Of a stretch of 64,000 nucleotides of DNA, positions 1-11,592 are shown one piece after another. The position numbers and the translations under genes were made by a program. The first letter of the stretch is position 1, and each line of letters starts with the position of its first letter. The notes beneath the pieces are model-generated. The model saw only the letters and a program-made list of their open reading frames with translations, was not told the DNA's origin and did no database searches. Source of the DNA: Linnemannia hyalina (taxonomy: Eukaryota > Mortierellomycota > Mortierellomycetes > Mortierellales > Mortierellaceae); contig JAHRHY010000019.1 in the NCBI GenBank assembly GCA_019671135.1, forward strand, positions 682,001 through 746,000. Reading direction: 5' to 3'.

Positions 1-327
1 ACGCCCACCACTGCGCCCGATAGAGGACGACGATGTTGAGGACCGTGAAGAGATTGAAGAAGTGGAACGGAGGGGTGAGAAGGAGATGACTGGCTGTTGT
101 TGGGTTACTGAAGGTTGAGCGGAAGGAGAGGGGGTGCTGTTGTTAATGTTGTTGCTGTGAAAAGTAGGGTGGTTCTGTGCGTGGACTGGATTGAAAGGCG
201 GGGAGTTTAAGGAAGTATCGTCCTGGAGGGAGCTCGCCGTGGTAACAGAGGGTGTGGCGGCCTGCGAGGAAGGTAGTAGGAGGATGTTGTCGCCTAGGTG
301 AGGACCATCCCTCGAACTGGACGCCAT
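1..327 (-). CDS. N-terminal part of an unidentified Ser/Thr/Pro/Asn-rich protein, cut by the window edge
   Basis: An ATG on the minus strand at 327-325 opens a frame that stays open for 109 codons to base 1, so only the N-terminus is present. It begins MASSSRDGPHLGDN and then becomes disordered, rich in Ser, Thr, Pro, Asn and Gln, with long Ser runs near the edge. No signal peptide, membrane span or domain is visible. Its composition resembles the N-termini of the large regulators elsewhere in the window, so a regulatory or scaffold protein is possible, but the function is unknown. The lack of stops over 327 bases with biased composition is the main support. Confidence 0.6.
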   Translation of the reverse strand, partial: MASSSRDGPHLGDNILLLPSSQAATPSVTTASSLQDDTSLNSPPFNPVHAQNHPTFHSNNINNSTPSPSAQPSVTQQQPVISFSPLRSTSSISSRSSTSSSSIGRSGGR

Positions 328-867
328 TAGAATAAGAGAATTAAGACCAGGTGAGAAGGAAGGATGAGATGAAATGAGAAAGATGAGGAGGAAGGAGGGG
401 GAATGGGAGAATGAGAATGGTACGTGAAAGAATAAGGTGGGAGTATGGACAAGAGGGGAAGGGAGAAGACGCCGCCAGCAAAAAGAAGAAAATAATGTTT
501 CGTATTAAAATAGTACAGTTTGTGAGACAGATATGGCATTTGGCCTGGTCTAGGCGCCAAACTAAATCGATTGTTCATTTTGATACAACCACTAACAACG
601 ATGACATTGATGCAAAAAAAGAGAAGAAAGAGGCGACAGTGGCCAAGGGGTCTTTGTATTTTTTATCATCAATGGAGAAAAAAAAACAAAGAATGCGAGA
701 AAGAAAGGAGAGTACTACAGATGTGCTGGGTGGAAAGATTGTGTTGTGTGAATTGAGTGATTACTTGCTTGCTATTTTGACTACCGGGGTCGCCTGATTC
801 TGCCACCTTGATTGCACTGGCTTCGCTAGAGAAAGAGTCCGAAAAGCTACTCGTAGGTCGTAGTGCT
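328..867. other. Intergenic: promoter of the left-edge gene and 3' flank of the CNOT11-like gene
   Basis: This 540-base stretch separates two minus-strand genes. It is purine-rich on the plus strand. The short open frames in it have no domain, no credible start context and no splice partners. I see no RNA gene or mobile element. Confidence 0.5.
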
Positions 868-2453
868 CTACTTTCGCGCCCAAGTCTTTCGCCGCCGTTT
901 GACCTGGTCCTGTTCCGTAGGCTGGGAGGCAGTTGTCGATTCCAGGACAGGGCTGACCTTCTTCATCACAGGCTCAGACTCGACGACCTTGGCCTTCACG
1001 GGTGCCTTCTTGACAGCCGGTGCTGGCAGCGAAGGTGCTTCGTCCGTATCTGAATCCTGGAACCGTCGCTCAGCCTCAATCTCCCACTCCTCCAGTTCCT
1101 CTTCTTCCTCGGCATCGTTCTTGTTTTCTCCTGACGCTGCTAGTGCTGTCTCCTTCGAGGTTGTAGTGGTGCCATTTCCCTTAACTCCATTGGCGCCTGT
1201 CGTGGGTTGACCCTCATTGCCTTGCAAGCTGCCTATCGTGAATGTTTCCCAGACTCTCTTCTTGTCGTCCCGCTTTTGCTGACTGCTCCAGCCCAGTCCG
1301 ACCTTGACCTGATCTTCTATTGAAACTTCCGGCAAGAATTCCTCCAGTTGTCCCAGGTTCACAGGTCTCGATTCCTGCTTCTGTGATAGCGCAATGAGTT
1401 CGGATGGGGTCTTTGGTGCCAACTATAAAGTTCAAAAAGACACGGTGATCTGGTCAGTCCTTAGCTTCCTATTGTTTTGAACCCGAGCGGAGAGTAAGGG
1501 TACGGGTACGTATGTCTGGTTCAATTCCTGAATTATTTGTCGACCCCCTTGCCTGCATGCACTAGATCCACATGGGTCAACCTCAACTGAGATTACAACC
1601 TCAGCTTGTGCTGTTTACCCCCCAAAGATTATTTTTTTTTCGTTATCAAGCGGCTGGTCAACTGTGTCGTCTGCAATTCCTGTCCATGAGATTCCTGAAT
1701 AGCAGGCGTCCTAACAACAAATGACGAACAAAAGTGTGGTGGGTGTTGGCATTTACCTCCTCTCCTTTTCCGTTGAGGATCAGGCTTGTCACAAATCGCT
1801 CCGACTTCAAACTCTCGTCCTGCGAGGCCAGGTTGTAGATATCGACGAAAAGACAAAGGAAAGGGTTCTGGTGGATGGGCACGTAGCTGTAAAGACAGTG
1901 TAAGAGGTAGAGCGACACCACCCTTACTTCGAGTCCTTGAAGCTATGAGACGATAGAATTAAAGATATGGGAGATGAATAGTGGTAGATATGTTAGTTAA
2001 TATCTCAATATATTCAACATCAAAACTCTGCTCCCTTTCTCAGAGATCAGAGGATTATTTGTGATATGACGAATAAGAGAGACGAATCTAATCTCGTGCG
2101 CGCAACTCATAATGCAGAATGAACCCTCGATACACACTACCAAACGCATACCGCACCAACCCAGGCCAAAGAGTGATGGTGATCCGGTTATTTTGGGCTT
2201 CCCTTTTTCAAAGCAAAAAAAAAAGGCTTACCTCTGAAGGGCGGCTTTTGGCTCCACCATTCTTCTCCAACAAGAGTCGCAGATTTGACTGGACCGACTC
2301 GACAGCGTTCAAGACATCCATGATGGCGCATCCAGCTCGGAACTCGCGATCGGCCGCTACCGACGTCAGAAAGTTCTTGCCGGTCCTCTGAAGGACATGG
2401 TCGAGATGATTACCTAGAAAGGCCGCAATCTCTTGCGTAGGGACCGTGATCAT
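868..2453 (-). CDS. CNOT11-like subunit of the CCR4-NOT deadenylase complex (N-terminal module only)
   Basis: Three exons join in phase 0: 2453-2232, 1942-1757 and 1422-868 (TAG), with donors GTAAGC and GTAAATG and acceptors ATAG and TATAG, giving 320 aa. Exon 2 reads SLYLLHCLYS, then HQNPFLCLF, then SERFVTSLILNGKGEEL, running into KTPSELIAL. From memory this order matches the N-terminal region of animal CNOT11 (LYLLWEMYR, ANPFAASF, EKFFLSQL, ELFKKTPRQIAL), the part that docks on CNOT1 and CNOT10. The rest, about residues 170-320, is charged and disordered and ends RRRKTWARK. The C-terminal DUF2363 'antenna' of animal CNOT11 is not seen. The start is the only ATG in frame after a stop, but an acceptor-like TTTAG just upstream leaves room for an extra 5' exon. 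A role in mRNA decay is inferred from the family. Confidence 0.55.
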
Positions 2454-3862
2454 ACTCCAGTAGGTGGTACCAGTGTGGTTGTGAAGTGTATAGAGCTTTT
2501 GTGGGTGGGGCTGAAGGCGTTGCTAAAGTGTATCCTTCTTGAAGCCAGGTCGATAATCCGTCCGATGATTTAACAAGTCTGGTCCCTCCTGAAGTTCGAG
2601 GGATATGGAGAGAGATGTCGTTTTGCTGGCGTAGTTTGGTATTTGTAGTTTGAAGAGCGTTTATCTGACAAGAGAAGGGAAAAAGAGTTAATATTTCATC
2701 AGCGATGTTGTAAAGTGCTCAAAAAAAAAGAGAAAGAGTGCACTCGTATATTTATATGATGGTTGTTGTTGCTGTTGTTATTTCGCTGTTACCTTTTGTT
2801 ACAGAAAAGCGATGACGAGACGAGACGAGAATAAGGCTCGCTCAGGAACGTGTGTGAATGCGTGTGTGCACAGATAAACAAAAGGAGGCGAGAAAGAAAA
2901 AGAGAGATGTTGTTGACAGAGAGGGGAGTGGGGTTGCAGCAGAACTAGTCTGGTTTTTTGTCTGTGCGGAATACTAAAGGCGGTGGCAGGCTAGAACGTG
3001 GCCGAGTATGAAAAGAAAAAAAAACGTTCAGGGCCGGGAGGTGATTGAGTGTATTCGAGTGTTTGGTCGGAAAAAGAGTGAGCGAGAGAAGGGTAATGGG
3101 AAAGAAGAGGTTGATCGCTAATCCAACGCTTCGAAAGAGGGATTCACCATACGCCAATGAGAGGAGGCAAGTGATAGTCTTTATCTCTCGAAATATGAAA
3201 AGGGAAAAATGAGGCTCTCGGAGCGAGGCGGACGTGCAAATATCAACGAGTTGAGCGGAGAGAGAGAGTACGCGAAGAAGACGTAGTGAAAGAGAATGTG
3301 CGGACTCGTTTCTTTGTATGTTACAAAGAAGAGTCAAGAGGGATAAAGGCGCACAGAGTGTACAAGCGTCTAGATGTGTGTGCAAAGAGAAACAAAGGAA
3401 AGAAGAAAAAAAAGGCGGGGTTCATTGGCTGGTTGGTTGGTTGGCTGGTGGTCGAGTCGGATGGTCGATTCGAAAAAGAACAAAAAAAGGAAAGGATCCA
3501 GTAATCGGGGTATTGTTCAGTGTCGTATGTGGATGTGACAGACAAGGTTTTGTTTCTAAGAATGTTGTTGCTGTTGATTGTTGATGTGAAGGGTGCCGTT
3601 CGGGTTGACAAAGAAGCGGCTGGAAGGGGGGAGGGATAACTGCAGAAGAGGAAGAAAAAAAAAAAAAAAAAGGTGAACGCCCAACTCCAACCCAACACAA
3701 ACAGGCTTGCATGCGGAGGGGTGTGTGGGTGGCTTTTGTTCTACTGTGTAGTTCACAAAATTATGATGGCCCCAGCAGTCACTCTCTCGCACCACAGAAA
3801 ACTAAATGGCTTTCCGAGTCTATCAGCTCATCAAAGTGACCGTGGAGGGTATCACGTCGGTG
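2454..3862. other. Intergenic, low-complexity; no gene seen
   Basis: About 1.4 kb between two minus-strand genes: the promoter side of the CNOT11-like gene and the 3' flank of the methyltransferase gene. It contains purine-rich runs, GTT/GCT triplet tracts near 2765 and 3565, and an A-run at 3656-3671. Open frames on both strands are low-complexity shadows without domains. Confidence 0.5.
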
Positions 3863-4774
3863 TTATTCGGCGATGATGTAAAAAACAGTGCCGAGCTGGG
3901 ACCTCTCCTGCTCAACAACCTTCAATCCAGCCTCCTGGACCAGCTCTCCAATCTCTCGGTTCCAATAGCATCCATACTTGTGCACATGGCGATCCAGCTG
4001 CTTGGCCTGCATATCCTTCATGAACCCCCAATGACTGTTCCCGTGCTCCAACAACAACAGCTTCCCGCCGGGTTTCAACACTCGCTTCATCTCCCTAAGC
4101 ACCTGGACCGGATCCTCAAAACTGCAAAGACCAAACGTGTCGACGACGGTATCAAAGCTCTGGTCAGGGTACGGAATCGCCGCTGCATTCATCGTCTTAA
4201 ACCGGATCTCTGTCTCCACCACTCCCTTAGTCAATCCTGAACCATCAATTGCTCCACCCACTGCCCCTGGTGGTACTCCCTGCCCTTGCGCTTGAACAAG
4301 TCTCGTAGAATGATGAGCTATCCGCTCCAACTCCAATTGCTGCACCCTCCGCCTCTGGTAATCCCACCTCTTGCCCAGATCACTCCCCTCAACCTTCTCC
4401 CTCAGGACCTTCATCATCCCCTCCGAGAAATCCGAAAATACAATCTCATCACAACATCCTTTCTTGTAATAGTCCACATTCCGTCCCGTTCCCGACGCGA
4501 TTTCAAGGACCTTCCCCGTGGCCTGGGCGATAAGACGTTTCCGACGACGTTGGATTCCCAGCAAGTACTCGTGCATCCTGACCTCCTTGTCGTATCCTGG
4601 TGCGAGGGAGTCGAATGTTGATTGGCGGGTTGTCTCGGAAGGGAAGCTGCCGTCCTGTGTCTTCTTGTCGGACGACGATGGGAGGAATGTCAGGGCGGCA
4701 GAGACTCCGGTGGCGTAGGTGAGGAGACCGCCAATGATCAATTGTGTCCGTGAGAACCGACTGAGAAACGACAT
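3863..4774 (-). CDS. OMS1: Oms1-like membrane-anchored SAM-dependent methyltransferase (mitochondrial)
   Basis: Single exon, 303 aa, starting at the ATG at 4774 (MSFLSRFSRTQ); the longer open frame upstream has no ATG. Residues 11-30 form one hydrophobic span, fitting an N-terminal anchor in the mitochondrial inner membrane. A class I Rossmann methyltransferase domain follows: motif I LEIASGTGRN at about 90-99, an acidic strand end FSDFSEGM at about 113-120, the post-motif FDTVVDTFGLCSFEDP, and the helix/strand MKRVLKPGGKLLLLEHG. An insertion of roughly 40 residues rich in Gly and Gln lies between the cofactor-binding half and the FDTVVD strand. This architecture matches yeast Oms1, although the yeast protein is longer. 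The substrate is not evident from sequence. No introns. Confidence 0.8.
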   Translation of the reverse strand: MSFLSRFSRTQLIIGGLLTYATGVSAALTFLPSSSDKKTQDGSFPSETTRQSTFDSLAPGYDKEVRMHEYLLGIQRRRKRLIAQATGKVLEIASGTGRNVDYYKKGCCDEIVFSDFSEGMMKVLREKVEGSDLGKRWDYQRRRVQQLELERIAHHSTRLVQAQGQGVPPGAVGGAIDGSGLTKGVVETEIRFKTMNAAAIPYPDQSFDTVVDTFGLCSFEDPVQVLREMKRVLKPGGKLLLLEHGNSHWGFMKDMQAKQLDRHVHKYGCYWNREIGELVQEAGLKVVEQERSQLGTVFYIIAE

Positions 4775-5199
4775 GCTGGCTGGTGTTCTTGATGAGAGTT
4801 TGTGTGTGTGTTTTTTGGTGGCGTCTCCTTGGGATGTCGATCCTGATTGCTGAGATGCGAAAGAAGAAGAGACGAGAGATGAACTACGAGAGAATTTCAA
4901 GCGGGGTCGAAACACAGCCTGTTTTTTCACGCGTCACATTGTTCAGGTGCACATCCTTCAACGTTGCTTTCGCTGGATACTTTTATTTGAGTATTAAAAA
5001 TCATATGTACACATTACATAAAGTGTTGATGGAATGGGGGAGTGAAGGATGGGCCAGGGACGGAACGATAGAAAAAGAAAAAGTCAACCCGGGGTATGAG
5101 CGCAATATGCGAAGAGGAAACGACGAGCCAAACAAGGAAAAAAACCCGACCGAGTCATATCAAATGTCAATGGGGTTGTTTGTATTGGTATCTCGTACG

Positions 5200-6281
5200 T
5201 TAGCGACGCGCATACTCATCGTATCCTCCGTGCTGCTGGTATCCACCTCCGACTTGCGAGGCTGCATACCCGCCCTGGCTTCCTCCATAGCCACCGCCCA
5301 CCTGGGACTGGGCATAGTTGTCATTTCCGTATCCTCCAGCGTTCGACTGAGCGTAACCGTCGTGTCCATAGTTGTTGTGGTTGTTGTGATCGGTGTAGCC
5401 GTGGTCGTAGCCTCCTTGGTCGTATCCGGGTGCAGCTCCGCGGCCATAGTCGTTGTAGCCCGGTTGACCGTATCCGCCGGATTGGTCCTTGGAAGCATAG
5501 TTGGCATCGTAGTACTGGTCCTCCACAGGGAAGGCGGTATTGGCACTGTAAGGCGATTTGGCAGCAGCAGGTTCGGCGGGCTGGTCATTCATGTGATGCA
5601 GGCGCACTGTATCGTTCTCGTACGAGCGAGGGTAATCCGTGTCTGCATAATCGTCTCCGCGAATCTTGGATTGGAAATCCCGCGATGGCTAGTGAATTGA
5701 GGAAAGAAGGGGACACAGGCATTGGTCAGCGATCATTCTTCTGTTGTGTCAGAAGTCAAGTAAGGTAGCCAAGAAAAATGAGATGGGTGTCTTACCGAGA
5801 GCTTCCACTTTCTGAAGACCCAGATACCAATAGCGGCAGCGACGACAACTGCACCAACAACAATACCAGCGGTGGCCAATTGAGTGCTGCTGCCACCAGA
5901 ATCCTTGGGAGTCTGAGTAGGGGTGGGCGAGATCGAAGTGGTCGCGGTCGCAGTGACAGAAAGCGTAGTTGATGAAAGTGGTCTGGAAGTCGTGATGGCA
6001 CCGGTTGTTGGTGCGACAGGTGGAGTGGTGATAACGGCAGTAGTTTGATTGGCGGGTGGAATAACTGGGACTGTAGAAGCAGTAGGGAGGGTGGCAGAAG
6101 TAGAAGTACCAGCGGTGGTGTTGGTGCCTGTTCCTGGCGGTGATGGGATAATAGGAGTAGTGGGGTCTGCACCAGCAGCGGGAGGAGCCTGAGGCTGAAT
6201 GATATCGTCCAACAAAGCGGCCTTTGCACTGGAGGCCAGCACCAGTGCGATGAGGGCAGCAGCGTTTGATTTGATGTTCAT
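5200..6281 (-). CDS. Secretory single-pass membrane protein with Thr/Pro-rich ectodomain and Gly/Tyr-rich tail
   Basis: Two exons, 6281-5796 and 5688-5200, join in phase 0 across a 107-base intron (GTAAGA...CTAG) to give 324 aa. Residues 1-21 are a clear signal peptide ending SSAKA. About 22-135 is an extracellular stalk rich in Thr, Pro, Ala and Ser, likely O-mannosylated. A single span lies at about 137-156 (ATAGIVVGAVVVAAAIGIWVF), followed by the basic stop-transfer RKWK. The intron falls directly after it. The cytosolic tail carries many GGY/GYD/GYG repeats with Asn, Gln and His and is prion-like in composition. The layout resembles fungal cell-wall stress sensors (Wsc/Mid2 style), but there is no WSC domain, so the function is only suggested. 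Confidence 0.75.
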
Positions 6282-9200
6282 TGTGAAGTGTGGGGGACCC
6301 TTTTGGTATTGCGATCGGATATTAATCTATCACAGAGAGCGTTCAGGAAGCGGTATTGTGACCTACAACGAATGCGATCGAGAGTGATTGGCAATATTAA
6401 GGAAATGGTTAGGTGAGCTATTTCAAAAGCCGAGGGAAGTGTGTTTGTATGAAGCGAACAAGGAAGAAGAGGAGGAGGAGTACGCTAGGATATTGAAGTA
6501 AAAAAACGGAAGTAACTAAAAGAGAGTTCTCTTTCTCTTCGACTGTTTGATTGACACCTCCTTTGTTGGTCTGTTCATTCTGGCATATTGTGGCGTTAGT
6601 TAACAGGAGAAAGTGGCGACCTGCGATTTCAAGGAGAAAAAAAATAAAAGTATGTGTGTGTGATGACCAGAACAACCAGAGTTGTTACTGTTAGTCGTGT
6701 AGTTGAGTAAAAAGGACTGGGTCTTGGTCTACAAGACGTTCATGATGCGCCATTGGTATGGGACGACGAAGGAAATGAAGAAAGAAAGATACATGGCGTG
6801 AACGGGCAATATGCAGGAGACGCAGGGGGCGATGGCATGGAAAAAAAACGGACAGAGAACAGCTTGCAGGGCTGGAAATGATGATGGCGTGAGATAGGAG
6901 AACGAGGGAGAGAGAGAACGAGTGGGGAAGGCTCTTCTTTTCTGATATCGTCTCCTGCGAGGTGCATTCCAGTTTGCGAGTGAGCATGAATGACACCTGG
7001 GAGTGTCTTTGTTGTTGCTGTTAGTTTGCTGCTCTTTTGCTGAAAAGGTGACATTATTGTGCTTGTTAAGCGGAGAAAGGGCAGAGGATGGTGGCGGCGG
7101 TGATTGATATGTGCTGATGAGACCAACAAGGGTGGGAGAGATATGTATGGTGTTTCTTGTTCCTGAGACATTCGGACCTTCACAGAGTCCGTGCCTGGTT
7201 GGTCACCGATAATTCCACTCCCTTTCTTTACCTTTTTTTCTGGGAAGGGAGCAAAGGGATGAGGGGAATATGACACGCGTGTGTGAGGAGTCGGTGATCG
7301 TCAAGACGGGTGAGATGGAATGTACCAGTGTGGGTGCAAGGGATTGCAAAAAGGAGAGGTGGGGTGGGGTCGTGCAATGAGAGAAGTGGACAGGGCAATT
7401 GTCGGAAGGGAGGAGGTGTGAAAGAGGATGTCGATGGAGGTTTAGAGAGGGAGAGGGGGGAAGGGCGGCGAGCCGAGGGATGATGATGTCCTTCGGAGGA
7501 GAGCGGGAAAGAAGGGAGGAAGAAGAGGTATGTGGAGAAAGAGAGGGAGGAGAGAGGAAAGAGGGAGGAAGTAGAAGAAGAAAAGAAAGAAAAGAAAAAG
7601 AAGGATGAGACAATGAGAGAGAAGGGCGGGGACGAGATGATGAGGAAACGAGACGAAGGTGTGAGTGGAGGGAAGGTGAGTGGAGGGAAGGTGAGGTGAG
7701 GGCGAAAAGGTAGGCTGACTTGCTGACTCTCATGTCAGCCTAGTTTCTTTTAACAGGGCGCTAGCACGGAAATCGATCCAGGACTCTCTCTTGGCTTTGA
7801 ATGTTTCATTTTTAGAGCAGAAGGGTTTTCCGTGCTGTTGTTGTCCTCTTGAGGTCGAAATTGCGCTCTCGTTCTTTCTTTTTCCCTCTCTCACTTTTGC
7901 TTTTTGGGCGCGCTCATTTGAACAACCTTGAGCATCCCGCTCATCGTTTGTTAGGTACTCTCTCACACTATCGACTCTGAGAACTCACTCATAAAGCGAT
8001 TAACCTTTTGTTCTTTATGTCCTGCTACATAATAACAATTGCTCTGTCTTTTCTTTCGTTCATGTTACATGCCACGGCATACATTGCTGTCCTCCTTATC
8101 CTCTGTCTTGTGTTAATCACTTTTTGTAGGCGTCGCTTCAATTCTTACTTCCAATAACACAAAAACAAGTCCAACACCTCTTTTTTCACCCAGCTGACAC
8201 ATTACTCCCCTCACCTACGAAAGAGGGCGCATACCATTTAGCACGCATGCCAGTTCTCTCGTTCTCTGTCGTCGTCAAGTCCATAAAAACGGCGATATTA
8301 ATACTTTGTATATTGCTTGTGTGACATTGGGATTCTTCACAAACCGGCGTTCCTTTCCTTCCGTCCCTTGTCATCCTTCCTTCGCCGTAAGCCATCGCAC
8401 GTTTGTTGATTAGAGTATTTTGCAGTCCTACGTCAAGTTTTTCCCTCAGGTGTCAATTCCTCATCATCATGCATCCTTCTTTAGCCCTTAGTTTATATTG
8501 CACCTCATTCAAACTCGCCCGCCCGCTCTCTCCATTCATCCTTAGCTCTTTACCCAACACCGTCTAATCATGTTTGTCAGCCCTTTGCAGCTTGTTGGCC
8601 CACAAAAAAATGGTCTAAGGCAATCGCTCATAAATATGAACACTGCTCACTTCCTCAATACCTTTCACCTTCGTTTATTTTATTTCACAACCAATCACCG
8701 TCGTACCCCGAAACGTTGTCGCCCACACGAAATGCTCACTCCGACAGTGTCTGCATAATAAAAGTGTACATAGTCTACCAAGGTAAATGAAAAAAAAAAA
8801 CTTTAATGGTTTGGCCAAAAGTCCAACTCCTGTCAGGAAAAGCTACGGGCAATGATGGGCGCCAACTTCCAGGAACCCCATATTTCAGCCACAATTCACA
8901 ACGCATATTCCGCCTGTTATGTCAGCATTGACTATCACTGAAACAGCTACGACGAGTGAGGAGGAAGCTTCAAAAGAAGGAGATACTTACTCCGAGCTCA
9001 CTCTTCTTGTGTCAAGAAAGAGCTCTCGACGCCTTTTTATCCCATTATTCAGGACCCTGTTCATCCATTTATCAATGGGGGGGGTCAATAAGGAGACGAT
9101 ATAGGTAGGTCATGAAACAACGTATATGGTTAATCTATGGCGCCATGGTCGAGTGTGTTCTTTGAACTCGTCGCGTCCCGCCTGGAAGATGTCTCTTCAA

Positions 9201-9389
9201 GCCTCCGTTCATTGTACATCTCTGTAGCCTTGAAAATCAAAGTCTCGTGACCTTACGTCACGTGCATTGCTCAACCCTTCCCTTCTTCTGTGTTATTTTC
9301 CACACGTTTTCTAGTCCTCACTTTTCTTTTGCTTTCTCACTCATCACTCCACCACACAACTCCCCTTCACCAACACAACAACATACACA
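6282..9389. other. 3.1-kb intergenic region between divergent genes; no gene seen
   Basis: It separates the minus-strand membrane protein from the plus-strand myosin light chain, so it carries both promoters. The left half (6.4-7.7 kb) is a strongly strand-biased purine/pyrimidine tract; the long open frames in it are low-complexity Ser/Leu/Pro shadows. A 61-codon frame at 8919-9104 starts with an ATG but shows no domain or partner exon. No tRNA or transposon is recognisable. Confidence 0.5.
9253..9264. promoter_or_regulatory. Overlapping CRE-like and E-box sites upstream of MLC1
   Basis: The sequence TTACGTCACGTG overlaps a CRE/ATF-type octamer (TTACGTCA, 9253-9260) with the palindromic E-box CACGTG (9259-9264). 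It lies about 126 bases before the MLC1 ATG. These are known bZIP and bHLH recognition words. Use in this fungus is inference. Confidence 0.35.
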
Positions 9390-11016
9390 ATGGTAAGGGT
9401 AACGCAGGAAGCCACAGCCCCACAACTCAACAAGGCGCCCATTCACACAATGGAGACTCTCATTCCTCACTCAATATTGCCTGAATTCATGGCCGGTTCA
9501 AAACGCGACATCCCTTGTATTTTTTGTGAGAATGCTCTCAGGAACACGTCTCGTCTTGGTGGCAAAGGAAAAAAAAAAAAAAAGAGTGGCACTGAATGAC
9601 ATCCCCACTCACCTCCACATTTTTTATTGCATTGGCATGCTCACTTTTTTTTTTACTCTAGGCTACCATCAGCGAAGATCAAATCAGTGGTAAAGAAGAA
9701 CAACCAATATCCCTTCGCCTTCAGTCAACAACACAACAGCGACCAGGAATTCTCGAAGCACAAAGGAGAAGGAGGGAGGGAGGGAGGGAGGAGGAGATGT
9801 ATCAGTCAGCCATCTCTCTTTTTTTACTCGCGATCCGCGTGATACGTGCTGAACCCCTTGTTTTTCGACGAGTTGGAATTGACGACATACCTCTCCCGCC
9901 CTGCCCTTCCCACCACAACCCAGCAGGACAGGAATATGAAGCCATCTCCTCTCTCTCTCTCCTTTTCTACCACTCCACTCACTCACTCCTTACCTTAACT
10001 CCAGTATCAAAAGGCAGGCCAGGGAGAGACTTGACGAGGATAGTCTTGGTTTATCATTTCGCCTATTGCAAGCTCTTCATTGTTCCAAATGGGGAAAGCA
10101 TCGGCAACAGTCATAACATACATCAGGGCAACAACACACGCTTTCACAACCACATTCCCACCTCGAACCACAATTCGACTTAGTCCTAAACTCTCTAGCT
10201 ATCTGTTTCCTTTGATGTCATTCAATGTTGATAGAGTTCAAGGAGGGATTCAGTCTCTTTGACCGTAAGGGCAACGGAACGATCGAATCAAGCTCGCTCG
10301 GAGACCTGTTGCGCGCCCTTGGCCAGAATCCCACCCAGGCACAGGTCCGCGAGCTCGTTGCCGAAGCCGACCCCGCTGGTAAAAAGCGCTGAGCTACTTA
10401 ATGCTCCCAAGTTGCTGCTTTGTAATACCATATTTTTCCTGCTGACCTACTGCCCTCTTTTTTATTTCGGCTGGATAGGCACGCGTGTGATCAACTTTGA
10501 CACGTTCTTGAAGGTTCTGATGCGCCCTGATGGCTTCAAGCCTGCAGGCACCTACAATGAGTTTATCAACGGCTTTAAGGTCTTTGACAAGGAGAACGAC
10601 GGCTGTATTACTGTTGGAGAGCTCCGCTCTGGTATGTTGTCACTCTTTTAACACTTGTCCTTTCCTCTCTGTTATGTCTCCTGATGCATGATGTCTTCAC
10701 AGAGCTAACATAACTTGGCTGTATTCTGCATATTCTTACATTAGTACTCACAAACTTGGGCGAGAAGCTGAGCGACAGTGAAGTCGATGAGCTGTTGAAG
10801 GGCGTTGAGGTTGACAAGAGCGGCAAGGTCCACTACGAAGGTAACGATCTTATATCCGCTTTTTTTTCCCGGGTGATTGACCTCTTTGTTGAGAAGGAAG
10901 AATGGCAGAAGGGACTATGGGGACTTGGTGACTTGAATGAACGGTGAACTGACGTAAACTCGATTGTCAATTCATTATTGTTATTAGACTTTGTTAAGAT
11001 GATTCTGTCCTCTTAG
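9390..11016 (+). CDS. MLC1: Myosin essential light chain (Mlc1 / S. pombe Cdc4 type, EF-hand)
   Basis: Six exons: 9390-9392 (only the ATG), 9662-9689, 10235-10378, 10479-10631, 10745-10840 and 10988-11016. All have GT donors and AG acceptors and the phases agree, giving 150 aa (Cdc4 has 141). The protein begins MATISEDQIS; the first EF-hand reads FSLFDRKGNGTIESSSLGD, then LLRALGQNPT, RPDGF, VFDKENDGCITVGELR, LGEKLSDSEVDELLKG and finally FVKMILSS. These blocks are diagnostic of the Cdc4/Mlc1 family. Loop 1 lacks the final acidic residue, as expected for a light chain that binds myosin IQ motifs rather than calcium; loop 3 (DKENDGCITVGE) keeps more ligands. Its role would be at the cytokinetic ring and in myosin II/V function. 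Confidence 0.9.
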
Positions 11017-11592
11017 AAAGGAGGCTTTTTCTTCTACACTGATACCCTTCTAACAAACAGCAACAAACACAAACAAAAAACACTAGCAACAACAACAACA
11101 GCAACATTCGCCCTCTCAATCGTCTTCATATCAAGAATACAAAATCCAAAACACGAGGATCAAGCATAGCAAGAACAATAAACCTGATTTGTTTTGCCAA
11201 ATAAAAAATGATTCGGTTACTAGCAATATGGATCTTTCTACTGGGACATCGTTGACATAATGGACAGACATGCAAAAGTTAGTACGAGGAGAAAAAAAAC
11301 TTCGTGGAAAGTGTTATCGTGTCTGTGGTTTATTTACATTTTGATTGTGGGTCGAGCGAGCTACTTTTTTTTTTTTGCTCGAATTCTCTGTTTGGGTTGT
11401 GAGTGCATCAAAGTTTGTAAGCGTTGTAAGCGAGTGAGCAAGTGAGATGGGTTTGGCCATTAAGGTAGTGTGTCATGATCATGGTACAAAGGTAGTGAAA
11501 ACAGATAAAGGGGGTAATGGGAAAAAAAGGTAAAGAGAAGGAGTGAAAAAATAAGAAAAAAAAAGAAATCAAAAGATAAAGAGCGAGAGCGT
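11017..11592. other. 3' flanks of two convergent genes
   Basis: Holds the 3' untranslated region of MLC1, with CAA-rich sequence and an AATAAA at about 11177, and the 3' end of the zinc-finger gene on the other strand. No gene is visible. Confidence 0.5.
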
